64,000 nt of DNA from Narthecium ossifragum. Taxonomy: Eukaryota; Streptophyta; Magnoliopsida; Dioscoreales; Nartheciaceae. The translations under genes and the position numbers were made by a program. The stretch covers positions 23,771,760 to 23,835,759 of the forward strand of contig OY986973.1 of NCBI GenBank assembly GCA_963920575.1, written 5' to 3'. Positions within the stretch are counted from its first letter, which is position 1. Each line of letters opens with the position of its first letter. Shown piece after piece: positions 35,335 through 47,438 of this stretch. The notes under the pieces are model-generated. The model worked only from the letters and a program-made list of their open reading frames with translations. It had not been told where the DNA came from and did no database searches.

Positions 35335-36500
35335 TAACCACCATCTCCCCTCACCTCTCTCATAACTCCCCACTAACCCCCCTAACCCCCCCTCCCCCAC
35401 TATTACCCCCTCCACATCAGCAACCACAAAGGATAAACCTTGTCACATAAGATGCCAATAGGACAACAAAAGGTTAACTTATAACCATGCTCCTATATAA
35501 GGATGATGTTGTTGTCACTGGTCTGTCCTGCGTGGATAATTAAGATATTATTTAATTCGGTTTAAAAATTAAATTATAGGGTTCAGTTAACCACATATTT
35601 AGAGAGATGGTAGTTAATAAAACCGTCCGTTTGAAAATTTAGAGGGAGTAGTTATTAGTGAGTTCAGTTAACCACATACTAAAACCGTTCGTTTGAAAAT
35701 TTAGAAAAATAATGTTTCATATTAAAGGAAGTAGTTATTAAAACCGTTCATTTGAAAATTAGAAAAGTAATGTCCGGCTTAAAAAAACCGCGTCATGAGC
35801 ACTGGCAATATACTGGTCTATTATATAAGATCTAGCGCATCCTATCAGACGAATAGAGATGTCTGATTTAAATTAAATCTGAATATATGAGACGATCGAA
35901 ATGAAGTCATATGGAAGGGAGTAATGGATGGTGATGGTTAACGAGTAATTAGAAGAAAAAGAAAAATAAAGAAGCATGTGGTGGTAGTTAGTGACAAGGA
36001 GGCCCGCCTGGTAATACATATATATTTTGAGGTGGGCCACGTATAGTTTAAGGATGTCCTACATATCCACATGCGACTCTTGCCATTCAAACGAGGGGAG
36101 CTGGACAAGTTTGAGCATGCACGTTTAATTATTGAACAAAATAATGCCGACTGATCAGGGCCCTCCTTTGCTTGCTGTCACCAAATAAGTTATTTTTTAT
36201 ATATATAGTTTTAAAGAAGAAATTGAGTTTATCCTCCTGGACCTGGTCATCGGGTCTCTGCATGCATCTTCTTCTGCATCTAAGCCACATACGCGGTCGT
36301 AATTGGCGCGGGAGTCCTGATCCTACATCCATCGTCATGCCCACTAGATACGTCCACCACCTTCACCTGGCATGTCTGCAATAATACACGGATATTGACA
36401 ACATTAATCCTTCCTTCCAGACTCCAGTGCTACCAATGAATGTTATGAATGGCAGAAGAGAAGTCAGGGGGTCCCACTCCCACATCTCATGACCTCAGGG
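35335..36500. other. Repeat-rich spacer
   Basis: Three degenerate copies of a 'AAAACCGTTCGTTTGAAAATTTAGA' type motif lie at about 35615-35760, probably inside Helitron-derived sequence. No gene is seen. Confidence 0.4.
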
Positions 36501-36508
36501 CTCACACC

Positions 36509-39391
36509 TAGGGGTGAGCATTCGGTTCTCGGTTCGGAACCGAAGAACCGAATTTTTTTCGGTCCAGATTTTAGAGATCCGAACCGAACCGAATTACCAT
36601 TGGAACCGAACCGAACCGAGCTTCGCTTGGAACCGAACCGAACCGAAAATTTCGGTTCTGACTCGAACCGAATCGAATTTTTTGGGTTAGTGGGTAGTCT
36701 AGGTTAATGGGTTAATGGGTAGTCGGGTTATTCGGTTCTGACCCGAACCGAATCGAATTTTTTTTTTCAAGAACCGAACCGAACCGAGAACCGAATTTTT
36801 TGTAGATGCCAGAACCGAACCGAATCGAATGGACCGAAGAACCGAACCGAATGGACCGAACTAATTCGGTTCGGTTCGGTTTTTCGGGTTCGGTTCTGTA
36901 AGGGCCTAATTGTGATTTCTGGGGTTTTTCTATAAAATTGGAGGGCTTACGTGCAATTTGGAATCTTGCGGGGGGGTTTTCCGCAAGAATTCTCACCTAC
37001 CCCCACTTCTCTTCTCTTCTTCTCCCCGATTTTTTTCTCTCTCCTCACCTTTAACTCATTTGAACCCGGCTCGGGAGAGAGAGAGGGAGATCCGGTGAGA
37101 TCGCCGGAGAAAGAAGGGAGAAAGAACGGAGAGGGAGTGGGTGGAGGTGTGATCGCCGGCGCCGGAGAAGGAAGGGAAGAAAGGAGGAAGAGAAACCGGA
37201 AGGAGAGGTGGAGATCGCCGGAAGAGAGGCTAGATCCGGCGAGGAAACCACCGGATTTCGTCTCCTCCTTGGCTCAGGTGAGCCCCTCCCTTCTTTCCTC
37301 CTCCGATCCCCTCTTCTAATGGGTTTTTCCAGTGGGTTTTTGGGGGGGGTTTTCGTGGTTACCGGCGACCATCGCCGGAGAGGAGGCTGTGGACGGCTTT
37401 GGGGACCTTCCTCGGCGACTGCAGCGCCGGAGGAAGGACCCTCGTGGTCTGGGCTCTCCCTCTCCGAGCCCTGTCCGGGCATTTTTCCATGGCAGGGGGA
37501 TCCTTGATCCTCCTCCCTGCCATGGATTCCGGCGAAGGTCCGGTCGGCTTTCCTCTAGCCGTGGCCGTTGATCTCCCTTGGGGATCCGAAGCTTGGGGCA
37601 GCGAGCTAGCTCCCCACTTCGCCGTGGTGGCTGTCCGGCGGTTAAGCCCGGGTCCTGTGGATCTCCAGCGAGCTCCGGCGGCCCTCCTTGGCGAAAGGGT
37701 GCGCGTCACCGGGGCTGGATCGTCGTGGATGCATCGTAGACGCGGCAGATCCTGTCGCTGGCGCGGTGGGTTCCGTCGCAGGATCGACAATTTGTAGCCG
37801 TGACGCGGTCGAGCGTCGATGCCATGCTGGGAACGCCGGGTGGCTGGTCCTCCATGGGTGGAGTCGTCGCGCGCTCCGGCGTGCGGAGCGTCGACATTTG
37901 ATTTCAGTTTTGTCGGGTCTTTTCGATCGGTTTTCCGAACTCTACATGTTTAGTAGATTTTAATGGCGTTTGAAGCCCTACCTGACCGCTATCGGTGATC
38001 TTGTGTTTAGGCGATCGGGTGAGCGGCCGTGAGGGGCCGGAGCCGGGCGTGGACCCCCGGACTTAAGGAGCGCATCGGCTGTTCTTTTGAGGTAGGAGTT
38101 ACCTCTTAGGAATTTTATAAATTATGTTATGATATGCTTGCTACTGATGTGTTGTTGTGCATGTTGTGTTTCTTATGATGATATGTAATCTGTGTGACTG
38201 GTGATGCTATATATGCCATGATGATGTTATGATGTGTTGGGCTAGTTGAGCCCTGTACTTGCTTAATCATGCAATGGAATGTTATGCTAGCTTCTCCTGT
38301 ATTGTATACATATATGAGAACTTGTGAACCATTATATCTGTTTATTATTATGTATATGGTTTATGCATACATGCTAGGAAGGTCATGCTGTCTTAGGACA
38401 GGGATTGTGGTTGGGTCTAGTCAAGTCCTGTAACTAGACTGGTTAGAGTCTAGGGGATATGTCGACGAGTTGACGGATGGATTTGGATCTCCGTATGTCG
38501 ATTAAGGACTTGACTTGACTTGAAGTTTTGACCTGACTTGAGAGTGTGTTGGACCTATACTAGTATGCTGAGGCATGTATAGAGTCTATAGGGGTCTGGG
38601 CGAGCGTTGACGGCCGGACGCGGCGACTGTGCGTGTAAGACTTACCCAGACTAGCCAGACCATACTAGGATCAGTCAGCTAGTATAGGATGTTGTACCTA
38701 TACTAGTATACTGGGGCTGGGTATAGAGTCTATAGGGATATGGGCGAGCATTGACGGCCGGACGCGGCGACTGTGCGTGTAAGACTTACCCATACTAGCC
38801 AGACCATGCCTGGGCAGTATACTAGGATAGGTGGGTGTACACCAGTGTCCTAGAGTGTGTCAGGTGACTCCTATTGGGCTTTCGAGCTCATGTGTGTTTG
38901 GGTTTTTGTTGTGCAGGAGGTAGGCCCGGGGCCAGTACTCCCCTTGGAGGTGGTGAGCAGTGACGATGCGTCATTTTTGTATTTATTGTTGAGAGTTAGT
39001 TTTGTAGTAGGTAGAGAGATTTGGGTTGCATCCCAAAGTTTGTTTTGTACTCTACCTTAACTCTCAATTTGTGTATTTGACGCCTATATATGTGTTGAAA
39101 AATCTAGAGGATTGTATATTGTTATCTTGTGGCTCAAACATGTATTTGATAACTGAAACCCTGTGTACAAGAATGATAGAATATGTGAATGAATGAAACT
39201 ATGATAAATGTTATAAATTATGTTGAATTTTCATAGGATGTGTAATTTCGTATCTATTGATATGTTGTTTTAGTGATCTCACGTGCCCGTGCCCGTGCCC
39301 AAGGGTCATGTCCAAATTTTTTCAGAAATTTGGGATTATTTTATATTAATTTTGGGGCGGGGCGTGACAGGTTCGGTTCTGCTCACCCTTA
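36509..39391. mobile_element. hAT-type MITE (GGTTCGGTTC-rich), split by a solo LTR
   Basis: Termini TAGGGGTGAGCA (left) and TGCTCACCCTTA (right) are inverted repeats with one mismatch. They are flanked by a perfect 8-bp target duplication CTCACACC (36501-36508 and 39392-39399), diagnostic of hAT insertion. The interior is built of GAACCGAACCGAA-type repeats. Without the LTR inserted at 36897 the element is only about 400 bp, so it is non-autonomous. Confidence 0.85.
36897..39369 (+). mobile_element. Solo LTR (2.5 kb, Ty3/gypsy-like) with GGTTC target duplication, nested in the hAT MITE
   Basis: The segment starts TGTAAGGGCC and ends GGGGCGTGACA, flanked by GGTTC (36892-36896 and 39370-39374). 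The left half is GC-rich and open in several frames on both strands, giving spurious long ORFs. A 143-bp unit (TACCTATACTAGTAT ... TAGCCAGACCAT) is duplicated in tandem at 38551-38830. Size and end sequence parallel the solo LTR at 6111-8624, suggesting the same broad group but a different family. Confidence 0.85.
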
Positions 39392-39399
39392 CTCACACC

Positions 39400-40032
39400 T
39401 TATTCCTGCCGGAAAATGGCCCCGGTTCACACCCACGTGGCGGGATGCGATCCCAATTCCCATCAGGTGGGTCGCAACAGGGCGGGCATTGGGTTGGACC
39501 GTGGGAGGGGCAAACGGTTCGAGAGGATTGTCTTGTGAAATAAGTATATACATGTGTATACTATGTATGTTTTCCATGTATATGTATAAATAAGTATGTG
39601 AGAGAGAGAGAGATATGCATCAAGAGGGGATCGAGGGGGTGGGAGGGGCACGAGTGCACGCATATCATTACTCGTTAGTCGTTCCTGCCAAATGGCTAAA
39701 TTTGGACATCTCACCCTTGTCCAGGCATGACTCACCAGCCACGTACATCTCCTGGGCCATTAGAAATCCGCTTAATAACATCTCTTCCAGACTCTTTCAG
39801 ATAATGAAAGCTAAGTACTATAAGAAATATTTTATAAATAAGTATAAAATTAGAAAGGAGAAAAAAAAATCCCCCATAAATAAAGGTAGTGTGTGTTCAT
39901 GGAAACTTATATAAATAAACAAAACCTATATATATAGTCGGATAGTCATCTTAATTAAAGCTACTGAATTGAATTGAATTCATAGAGTAGTGTAGGATTA
40001 TTAATAGTTCTTGGATCATATCTTCTCCATAT
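39400..40032. other. Upstream region of the dicarboxylate transporter gene
   Basis: Mixed sequence with an AG repeat at 39600. AT-rich 39830-40000 probably includes the promoter and leader; no single TATA box stands out. Confidence 0.4.
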
Positions 40033-42201
40033 ATGGCTATGGCTGCGTCAAGCTCATCAGATGATCCCAGAACTCCCCTCCTTCCAATCCGAAACTCTAG
40101 TTTCAACACCTCCATCTCTTGTTTTAGATCAGTTCTAACGACCAACAACCTGTGCATTGCCTTGGGCCCTCTCTCATGCGCTCTCATATGCCTCACGGTG
40201 GACCACCTCGGCGACGGCGACGGCGACGCCGACCGGAGTAGTACTTCGAGCCGCAACATGCTCGCCGTCCTCTCCTGGGTCTTCGTCTGGTGGCTCACCG
40301 ATGCCGTGCCGATGGCCGTCACCTCCATGGCTCCTCTCTTCCTCTTCCCCATCTTCGGCATCGCCAAGGCCGACGCCGTCGCCAAGTCGTACATGGACGA
40401 CATCATCTCCCTCGTCCTCGGCAGCTTCATCCTCGCCTTGGCCGTCGAGCACCACAACATCCACCGCCGCCTCGCCTTGAATGTGAGTCAGTTCATCATC
40501 GATCACCACCACCAATTAATTGATCATCATATATAATTAGAGAGATTTTGCATGATCTAACATTAATATGGAGCCCATGCATCGATTTTGGGTCTGCTAG
40601 ATAACTTCCATATTCTGCGGAGATCACCTGAATCCGCCATTGCTGCTGCTCGGAATCTGCGGCACAACCGCCTTCGTCAGCATGTGGATACACAACACCG
40701 CGGCGGCAGTGATGATGATGCCGGTGGCCACCGGGATACTGCAGAGGTTCCCGGAAGAGGAGGCGGCGCCGGAAGTGGGGAAGTTCTCCAAGGGAGTGAT
40801 ACTGGGGGTCATATACTCGGCGGCGGTAGGAGGGATGGCCACCTTGACCGGCACCGGAGTTAACCTGATCTTGGTGGGGATGTGGAGCAGCTACTTCCCT
40901 GAGGAGGGCCCTATAAGCTTCAGCTCTTGGTTCCTATTTGGGTTCCCTCTGGCTCTGGTCATCTTCTTTGCTCTTTGGGCTATACTCTGTCTTCTTTATT
41001 GTTCTAAGGATTCAGGGAAAGTTCTTTCTGGGTACCTGGACAGAGCACATCTCAAAAGGGAGCTTCAAATGCTAGGTATATATATATATATATCTATTGA
41101 TTTCTTGATAGAATTTTTCCTCCTGATGAAATTAATCAATCTGATCATCATGGTTTGACGATTCTTGTGTGTTTGGGGGTTGATGCATGCAGGGCCAATG
41201 TCTTTTGCTGAGAAGATGGTGTTGGCTGTGTTCTCGGTATGTCTTATATATTTGAAGCTCTTTTGGATTCAAATTTGATTATTCTAAAATCCATTTTTGG
41301 TATCTTACTTATTCTAAAATCCTATTTTGTAGCTATTGGTGGTGCTGTGGATGACAAGGAGCATAACGGATGATGTTCCTGGGTGGGGTGCTCTGTTTAT
41401 TGGACAAGTTGGTGATGGAACTGTCAGTGTGAGTTGAAACCTTACAACGTGCAGCAACACCATATATATATATATATATATATATGGATCTAATTAAGAT
41501 GAGCGAGCTGTTTATAAATTAATTTGTTGATGCAGGTGATGATGGCTACCTTATTGTTCATAATTCCCAGCAAGAAGAAGCAAGGGGAGAAGCTGATGGA
41601 CTGGAGCAAGTGCAAGAAGCTGCACTGGAACATCATCCTCCTCCTCGGAGCCGGCTTCGCCATCGCCGACGGAGTTCAGACCAGTGGCCTCACCGAGGTG
41701 CTCTCCGATAACCTTAGCTTCCTCCAATACGCCCCGTACGCTGCGATCGCGCCGTTGGTCTGTATAGTGAGCAGCACCGTCACTGAATTCACGTCCAACA
41801 ATAGCACCGCCACGCTGGTCTTGCCTGTGCTCATCGAGATCGGCAAGACCATGAAGGTGCATCCGCTGCTGCTGATGCTGCCCGGCGCCATCGGAGCTCA
41901 GCTCGCCTTCTTGTTGCCCACCGGCACGCCTTCGAACGCGGTTGGTTTCACGACGGGGCGCATTCAGATCATGGACATGATCAAGACTGGGATACCTCTG
42001 AAGATAGCCGCCATTGCAGCTCTCTCAGTTCTTATGCCAACATTAGGTGCATGAGGAACTTAATCTTGATTTTTTTTTTTTTTTTTTTTTTTGGTTCGTT
42101 TACGTGTGATTGTTTCGAATCTGACTTTGTTAATTATTTTGTGCTTTTTTTTCCCGGTTTTTGCAGGAGCATGGGTCTTTGATACAAGTCGCCAACTTTA
42201 A
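40033..42201 (+). CDS. TDT: Tonoplast dicarboxylate transporter (DASS/SLC13 family)
   Basis: Plant TDT moves malate and fumarate across the vacuolar membrane and affects cytosolic pH. Six exons (40033-40482, 40601-41075, 41193-41236, 41333-41428, 41536-42046, 42167-42201) join in frame to 536 residues, near the family's ~540. The N-terminus is Ser-rich and cytosolic ([19 protein letters not shown]). About eleven to twelve hydrophobic segments follow, with the SLC13 blocks [65 protein letters not shown] and [15 protein letters not shown]. The two SN(S/T)-type loops that bind Na+/substrate in SLC13 relatives are intact. The last exon codes only ten residues ([10 protein letters not shown], with the split Gly). 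A T-run of about 23 follows exon 5 in the intron. Confidence 0.93.
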
Positions 42202-43546
42202 TCGAGAACATTGTGAGAAGATATGAAGCTAGAATTCAGCTAAGAATTCTGGGATTCTAACCTAAAGAAAGATCAAACAATGAGGAATTCTGGGAGTATT
42301 TGGAAGTTTTGGATGTACCTTATAGCTTCAAGCAAGCTTACAGAAAAGTCTATTGACGTGTTCTTTTTGCAAGAAATAGAAAACAAAAAAGAAGGAAAGC
42401 GAGAATTTATAGAAAGTGGCCGACTTTTTTTTTGCACTTGGTAGCGAATTAGAAGAGTCAAAAGTCTTATCAGGATTTAAGCGTATGGAAAAAAAAAAGA
42501 AAAAAAGATGGAGGACATTGCGACTCTCATATGTCTATATTTAGTTCTTTTTTTTAGTTAATTGGTGATAGCACCGATTTAACCTGTATATCACATTCAT
42601 GTTATTTAAGATGTTTATATCATTTTACATATGTTATGATTATGCTTTTTTGTTAACGCATTTGCCCCTATGACGTTCCCTTATCCAGCTGTATTCGCAA
42701 GGGCGTGGGTTCAAACAGTCGTGAATGCTCCGGCCTTGATCAACGGTGAGAAGATTTCGGCGGTCGTTGGCGCCGGTGGAGGAAGGGTCGTGACTGGCTG
42801 GAGAGTCCATCCACCGGTTCAAATTGAGGCGATGGGCAGAGACAATGAATCCGGGTAGGTTGGCGGCGGTGTGCTTTGAGGAAGAGGTCGCCGGATCTCC
42901 GACCACCCCAATTTCTTAAGTCCCCATATCTGACCCTCTCGACGGGGGTCGGAGGAGAAAAGAGAAAACATAAAATTGGTAAGGAAATCCGATGACTAAG
43001 GTCTGCCGGAGATCGATCGCTGGCGAATAAACCTCATCAAAAGTTAGGATAAGTGGAGGAGAGGTCATGGGTGGTTGGGAAATTCCATCCACCAGGTCGG
43101 ATCGAGACAATGGGCGACAGAGACGACAGACCTGGCAAGGTCGACGGTACTTGGAGGAATAGGTCGCCATATCAGGCCGGATCTCACCGGAAAATGAAAT
43201 GGAAGGAGTCATGAGGTGAAGAGGATGCCTGATATGGTCTTGGATAGAGTTTTGACAGCAAGAAGTGGTGATTTAGGGGCGGCGGGGGTGCCGGTCTTTA
43301 GAACGGGGAAAATGATAAAAGAGCCAAACAAATATGCCCCAAGAAGAAGATAAGTGTCTATCATGATCTATACCAACAAAAATGATAAAAGAGCAACTAA
43401 TTTTGGCAAAAGTTGTTCAGGTACTTAGATAAGTTATTGTTACATCTTTATAACATTCCTCCACAGGCCAGAGCAATAGGTCTACACAAAATAGAAATAT
43501 CTTATGGTAAAATGCCCATAAAGTAGAACCAAGTTACATACTAGCA
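42202..43546. other. Spacer between convergent TDT and GCD1 genes
   Basis: A TDT 3'UTR is followed by AT-rich sequence. At 42680-43270 is a GC-richer stretch with two related segments ('gagtccatccaccggttcaaattgag' near 42802 and 'aattccatccaccaggtcggatcgag' near 43080), possibly an old internal duplication or transposon relic. No protein is recognised. Confidence 0.4.
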
Positions 43547-46402
43547 CTACCTACTTCTATAGGAGGTTAAATTAGGCCCAATGGCTTGCATCTTTTCCTC
43601 TTTAAAGGGTTGTGTGGATGGATCAGCAAGACTAGGCATTCTTTGGACGCTCCCTTTCCCTTTCTTGGCATTTGGGCCCAATTCTTCTATCATATACTTC
43701 CACCCATCTATAGGTCTTCTCCGGCTGAAGATATGGGTCTTGATGAAGCTCGCAATCTAAATACGAACATAGGAACCTTGTCAATACACCAAAATGATGA
43801 CGATGATGATCGCGGTGAGAGAATGCCAAAGAATGATAAGGCAAACAATCATAAAGCCAACTGAAGAAGCGAGAATGTCAGCATTCAGTTAGAAAGATGA
43901 AATCCTATTCTATGGAGATATGAAATCGAAAACAAATGCTCTAATGCTAGCATATTTTGCTAAGTGATAATTTATGAGACCTGAGGATATGAGGAACTTG
44001 TTTACCTCAAAATACCAGACAATGATATGACAAAACCAAACTAAGATCTTGCGGTATAGGACAAGTCAACACTTCTCTAAGACGGTTGAGATATTATAGT
44101 ATCAGTGACCGCTAAGGTCATGCAGGATCATATATTGCTATGATACAGTTTTGATGAGGTCTCAAGGGACTTCAACACGCAATGACAGAACATTGGAAGA
44201 AAATACAATAGCAAAAAGTTCTAGGAGGATTTTCATATGCTGTAAGAACGAGTGTGCTGAGAATAAATTTCAACACCCAGCATACCTGGAATTTGCTAAA
44301 AGCAATTCTTCGCTCAAACTCTTGGAGAAGGATATCCTCCTCCCTCTGTGTTAGATTCCAAATGTTACCATCTTGAGTCTTACTCGTAGTTTCCCATCCA
44401 TCTGGCTTTGTTTTCAACTCAGAAGTGCTGGGAATGTTGGAATCATTTATGTCCATGTTGCCAGAATCAAAGATCCTGCATTTAAATGACAATTAAGAAA
44501 GTAATGTACTACGACCACAAAAAAAGAAAAGAGAAGAGAAGGCAAGCAGGCTTGGGTTGCTCAACAAAGTGCTCCTGCATTTAGACTGTGAATAAACATT
44601 ATCATTACCTAATGAAAAATGTCAATCAGTTAGTCTCCACAGGCAGTAAATTAATGATGAACAATATATTAGATTAAATATAACAAGTAGGAGAATTCGC
44701 AAGCCAATGTCATCCTGGTGCGGGAGTGAGTGAGAGAAACTAATCGGCTATGAATTGCAACCTCATATTTTCACTCACAATAGTCCCTGAAGGGCTGGTA
44801 ACTTTAGGGATTTACGGGCTAGAAAGCTACCATAGTTAGTCCCACTCTGCCCATACTATGTATTAAGGTTTATGTAGAACCATGTCAGCTATTTGATTTT
44901 CAACCAAAAGCAAAACCGAAGAACATAACTTGCTCTTCACAAACAAAAATGCATTCTGATTTCAGTAGAAACTCAGTCACCAAACTTACATACCGATTAT
45001 AATAAGCATCCTAACTATACATTCGTCCATGCAAAATCCTTGTAAAAAATTAGTATATCTCTTCAAGGACATGATTTTCGTTTATGTAAAAGTTGCAGGC
45101 CCATTTTCTAATTTATTGTTTTTTTGGCTTGTACGGTGTCCATAAGCAATGATATTTTAGCATCCTTCCTTTGCAACTCATATTTCACAATCCAGGCAAG
45201 TACAGGGGCAGTTCTTTAGTCCCTAGCTTCGACCACAGATCGAAGAAGATAGATCACAGTATAACCAACAGGCTCTTTATGTCAGTAAGCTTGCACTTTG
45301 CACAATAAACTTAGAATGAAACTAGCAACAAGTCAGATCAGCAATAAAGTGAAATTTGCTATTAGAATGTGTCCTCTGTAAAAGAGCCTCCTTAGATTAA
45401 CATTATACTCCCCTATCAATAACTTTTGGTTTCAATAAATGGTCGGAATATGACATTCCCAATGGCTAAGATGAATTAGCTTCAAATCATGGTTTAGTCA
45501 TAAACAATAAAGTCAATTCTCTTTAGCAAAGTTGAAGTCGCTAGCCTAGTATGTGCTACTGGTTACCTGTAGATAGAAGTATCAAAAGCAACACTAATCA
45601 ATACGAATAATGCCTTGTCTACACCTTGAATTAGCTTATTATTCCTTAATCAAACTCTGGCATTTACCATGGCTTCAAAGTATCAGGAAAGGGGGGAAAA
45701 ATAAAAACAATGTGCAAAATTCATCCAAAAAATGTCTTTTTTTAACAGTTGAAGAGTATCAAATTTTGAACTGCTTTCACAGGCAACAATCTTCTAATTC
45801 TCGTGACGATGATGTGTTTATTGAATTGAAAAAAAGTATCAATAACACACTTACTCGGCGCAGGAGTCAAGCAATCGATCGATGTCATCCCCAGCATCGC
45901 CTCCACCCAACTTAGACTCCTCCAGCTTCTCGATCTCCCTGACCCACAAACCAGCATGGATCCTCTGCTTCTTGATCCTATAATCATCCCCAACCACCCG
46001 TCTCTCGCTACTCCCATTCACTCCCACCCCCTTCGCCGCCGCCGCCGCCTCCTCCTCCTCCTGCTGCTGGCGGAGAGAGACCTTCTTGGCGGCCCTGCGC
46101 TCGCCCCAGCGCTCGTCCATCTCCGCCACGAATGCCTTGGTGTCCTCGTCCATATCTTCGCTGGCGGGAGCGGGGACACAGTGGACATCGAACTCCCACG
46201 GGGCCCGCTGGGTGGCGGCGAGGTCGTCGGGAAGCCACGCCGTCTCCCAGGCGTCATCCCAATCCTCCTCTCCCCCCGCCGCCGATTTAGGGGGCTTCCG
46301 CCCTCCTCCTCCACCTCCACGAGCTCCGCCGGAGAGGAGCCTTCTTGATGTAATCGTCGTGGTGGTGGAGAGGCATGGGAGTAGGCGTCGTAGTGATTGC
46401 AT
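43547..46402 (-). CDS. GCD1: GAMETE CELL DEFECTIVE 1, mitochondrial (GCD1)
   Basis: GCD1 is a plant-specific mitochondrial protein required for maturation of the female and male gametes; its molecular activity is unknown. Exons on the minus strand, 45855-46402, 44286-44475 and 43547-43756, join in frame to 315 residues. The N-terminus MQSLRRLLPCLSTTTTITSR is Arg/Ser/Thr-rich without acids, as in mitochondrial presequences, followed by a Gly-rich linker. Family blocks are DDAWETAWLPDDL, WGERRAAKKVSL, YRIKKQRIHAGLW, LLDSCAEIFDSGN, then SRRRPIDGWKYMIEELGPN and a C-terminal NLTSYRSR. Junctions are GT-AG; the first intron of about 1.4 kb lies between 45854 and 44476. The first exon is GC-rich, so many false frames overlap it. 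Confidence 0.92.
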
Positions 46403-47438
46403 AAGAGATGCTTGATGAAATGCTCGCGTAGAGATCCAAACACCTCCGGTGAATGATCCGTGATTCTACGTAAACGAGTGTTATTTTATCCCTGTTTTAT
46501 AATCGCTATTCGCTAGGCAGAGAGACACACATCATCATGGTGAGCTTACCCTCAGGATCGCATCCGGCCGTCCCACGTCTAATTTGATAGGATCCGTCCA
46601 AAGTCACGTACCTCTGATTTCCCTACGTCAGGAAAAAGAATAAAGTGCTAAAAAAGAATAAAAATTTGTATACATGGCCACGTGTGCATGTGCATTCCAC
46701 CGATCGCTAGTGAGATACCGATTATTTATTCTATTTCATCGATAGACCATCACCGATGGACTAAATCAATTTATCGATATCCCACTACCGATAGGATATA
46801 CCAATGATCAAATATGTATGTATCGGTAATAAGACACCGATCAATTGATCTAGTCTATCGGTGGTAGTCTACCGATGTAATAGAACAAACAATCGATACC
46901 TCATTGTCGATTAGCGGTATGTGATCATGTACATAAATCATCACTCACTATTAAAAGACTTAAAAACTCCGTGTCATCAAAAGTAAACATAATTTAATCC
47001 TCTTGTATAGCACATATAAGCATATTCATAGAGGAAAAGGAACAACTTTTACTCAGAAGAATTGTTGATTGATAACTACAAAAATTTGCTGACATGGAAG
47101 AACATTATCATTAAGGGATTTTGAGGTTAGAAAAGTTGAATAATAAATAAAAATATTTCCAAATATTTTTTTAATAAAAAAATAAATATGGGGATACAAT
47201 CGAATGGAGTTAAATGGGGATAGAATAAATGATATCTCCATTTTTTAAAATGAGCCAAATGGCTCATTTTAACTCACTTTATTCATATTTTGTTAACCTC
47301 ATTCTATTCAAAGATAAGGCGGGGGATAACATGAACCGAACATGGCTTGAAGGTCCCACGTTACATGTAAGATGTGCATCGTTCACACCTAAAAGCATCG
47401 TCTCAATTTTCCTTTTTTTTTATTTGGGCTCTCCTCCA
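46403..47438. other. GCD1 upstream region and repeat spacer
   Basis: The promoter and leader should lie just right of 46402, but no clear TATA is seen. At 46680-46930 repeated 'ACCGAT' and 'ATCGGTA' motifs occur in both orientations, resembling pieces at 33050-33080, a likely small dispersed element. The rest is AT-rich. Confidence 0.4.

Noticed and set aside
36951..37963. Several 90-140-codon ORFs on both strands
   Set aside because: GC-rich U3 sequence of the second solo LTR; no recognisable domain and mutually overlapping.
45956..46443. ORFs on both strands over GCD1 exon 1
   Set aside because: Shadow frames of a GC-rich exon; only the frame giving the WDDAWETAWLPDDL block matches a family and splices correctly.
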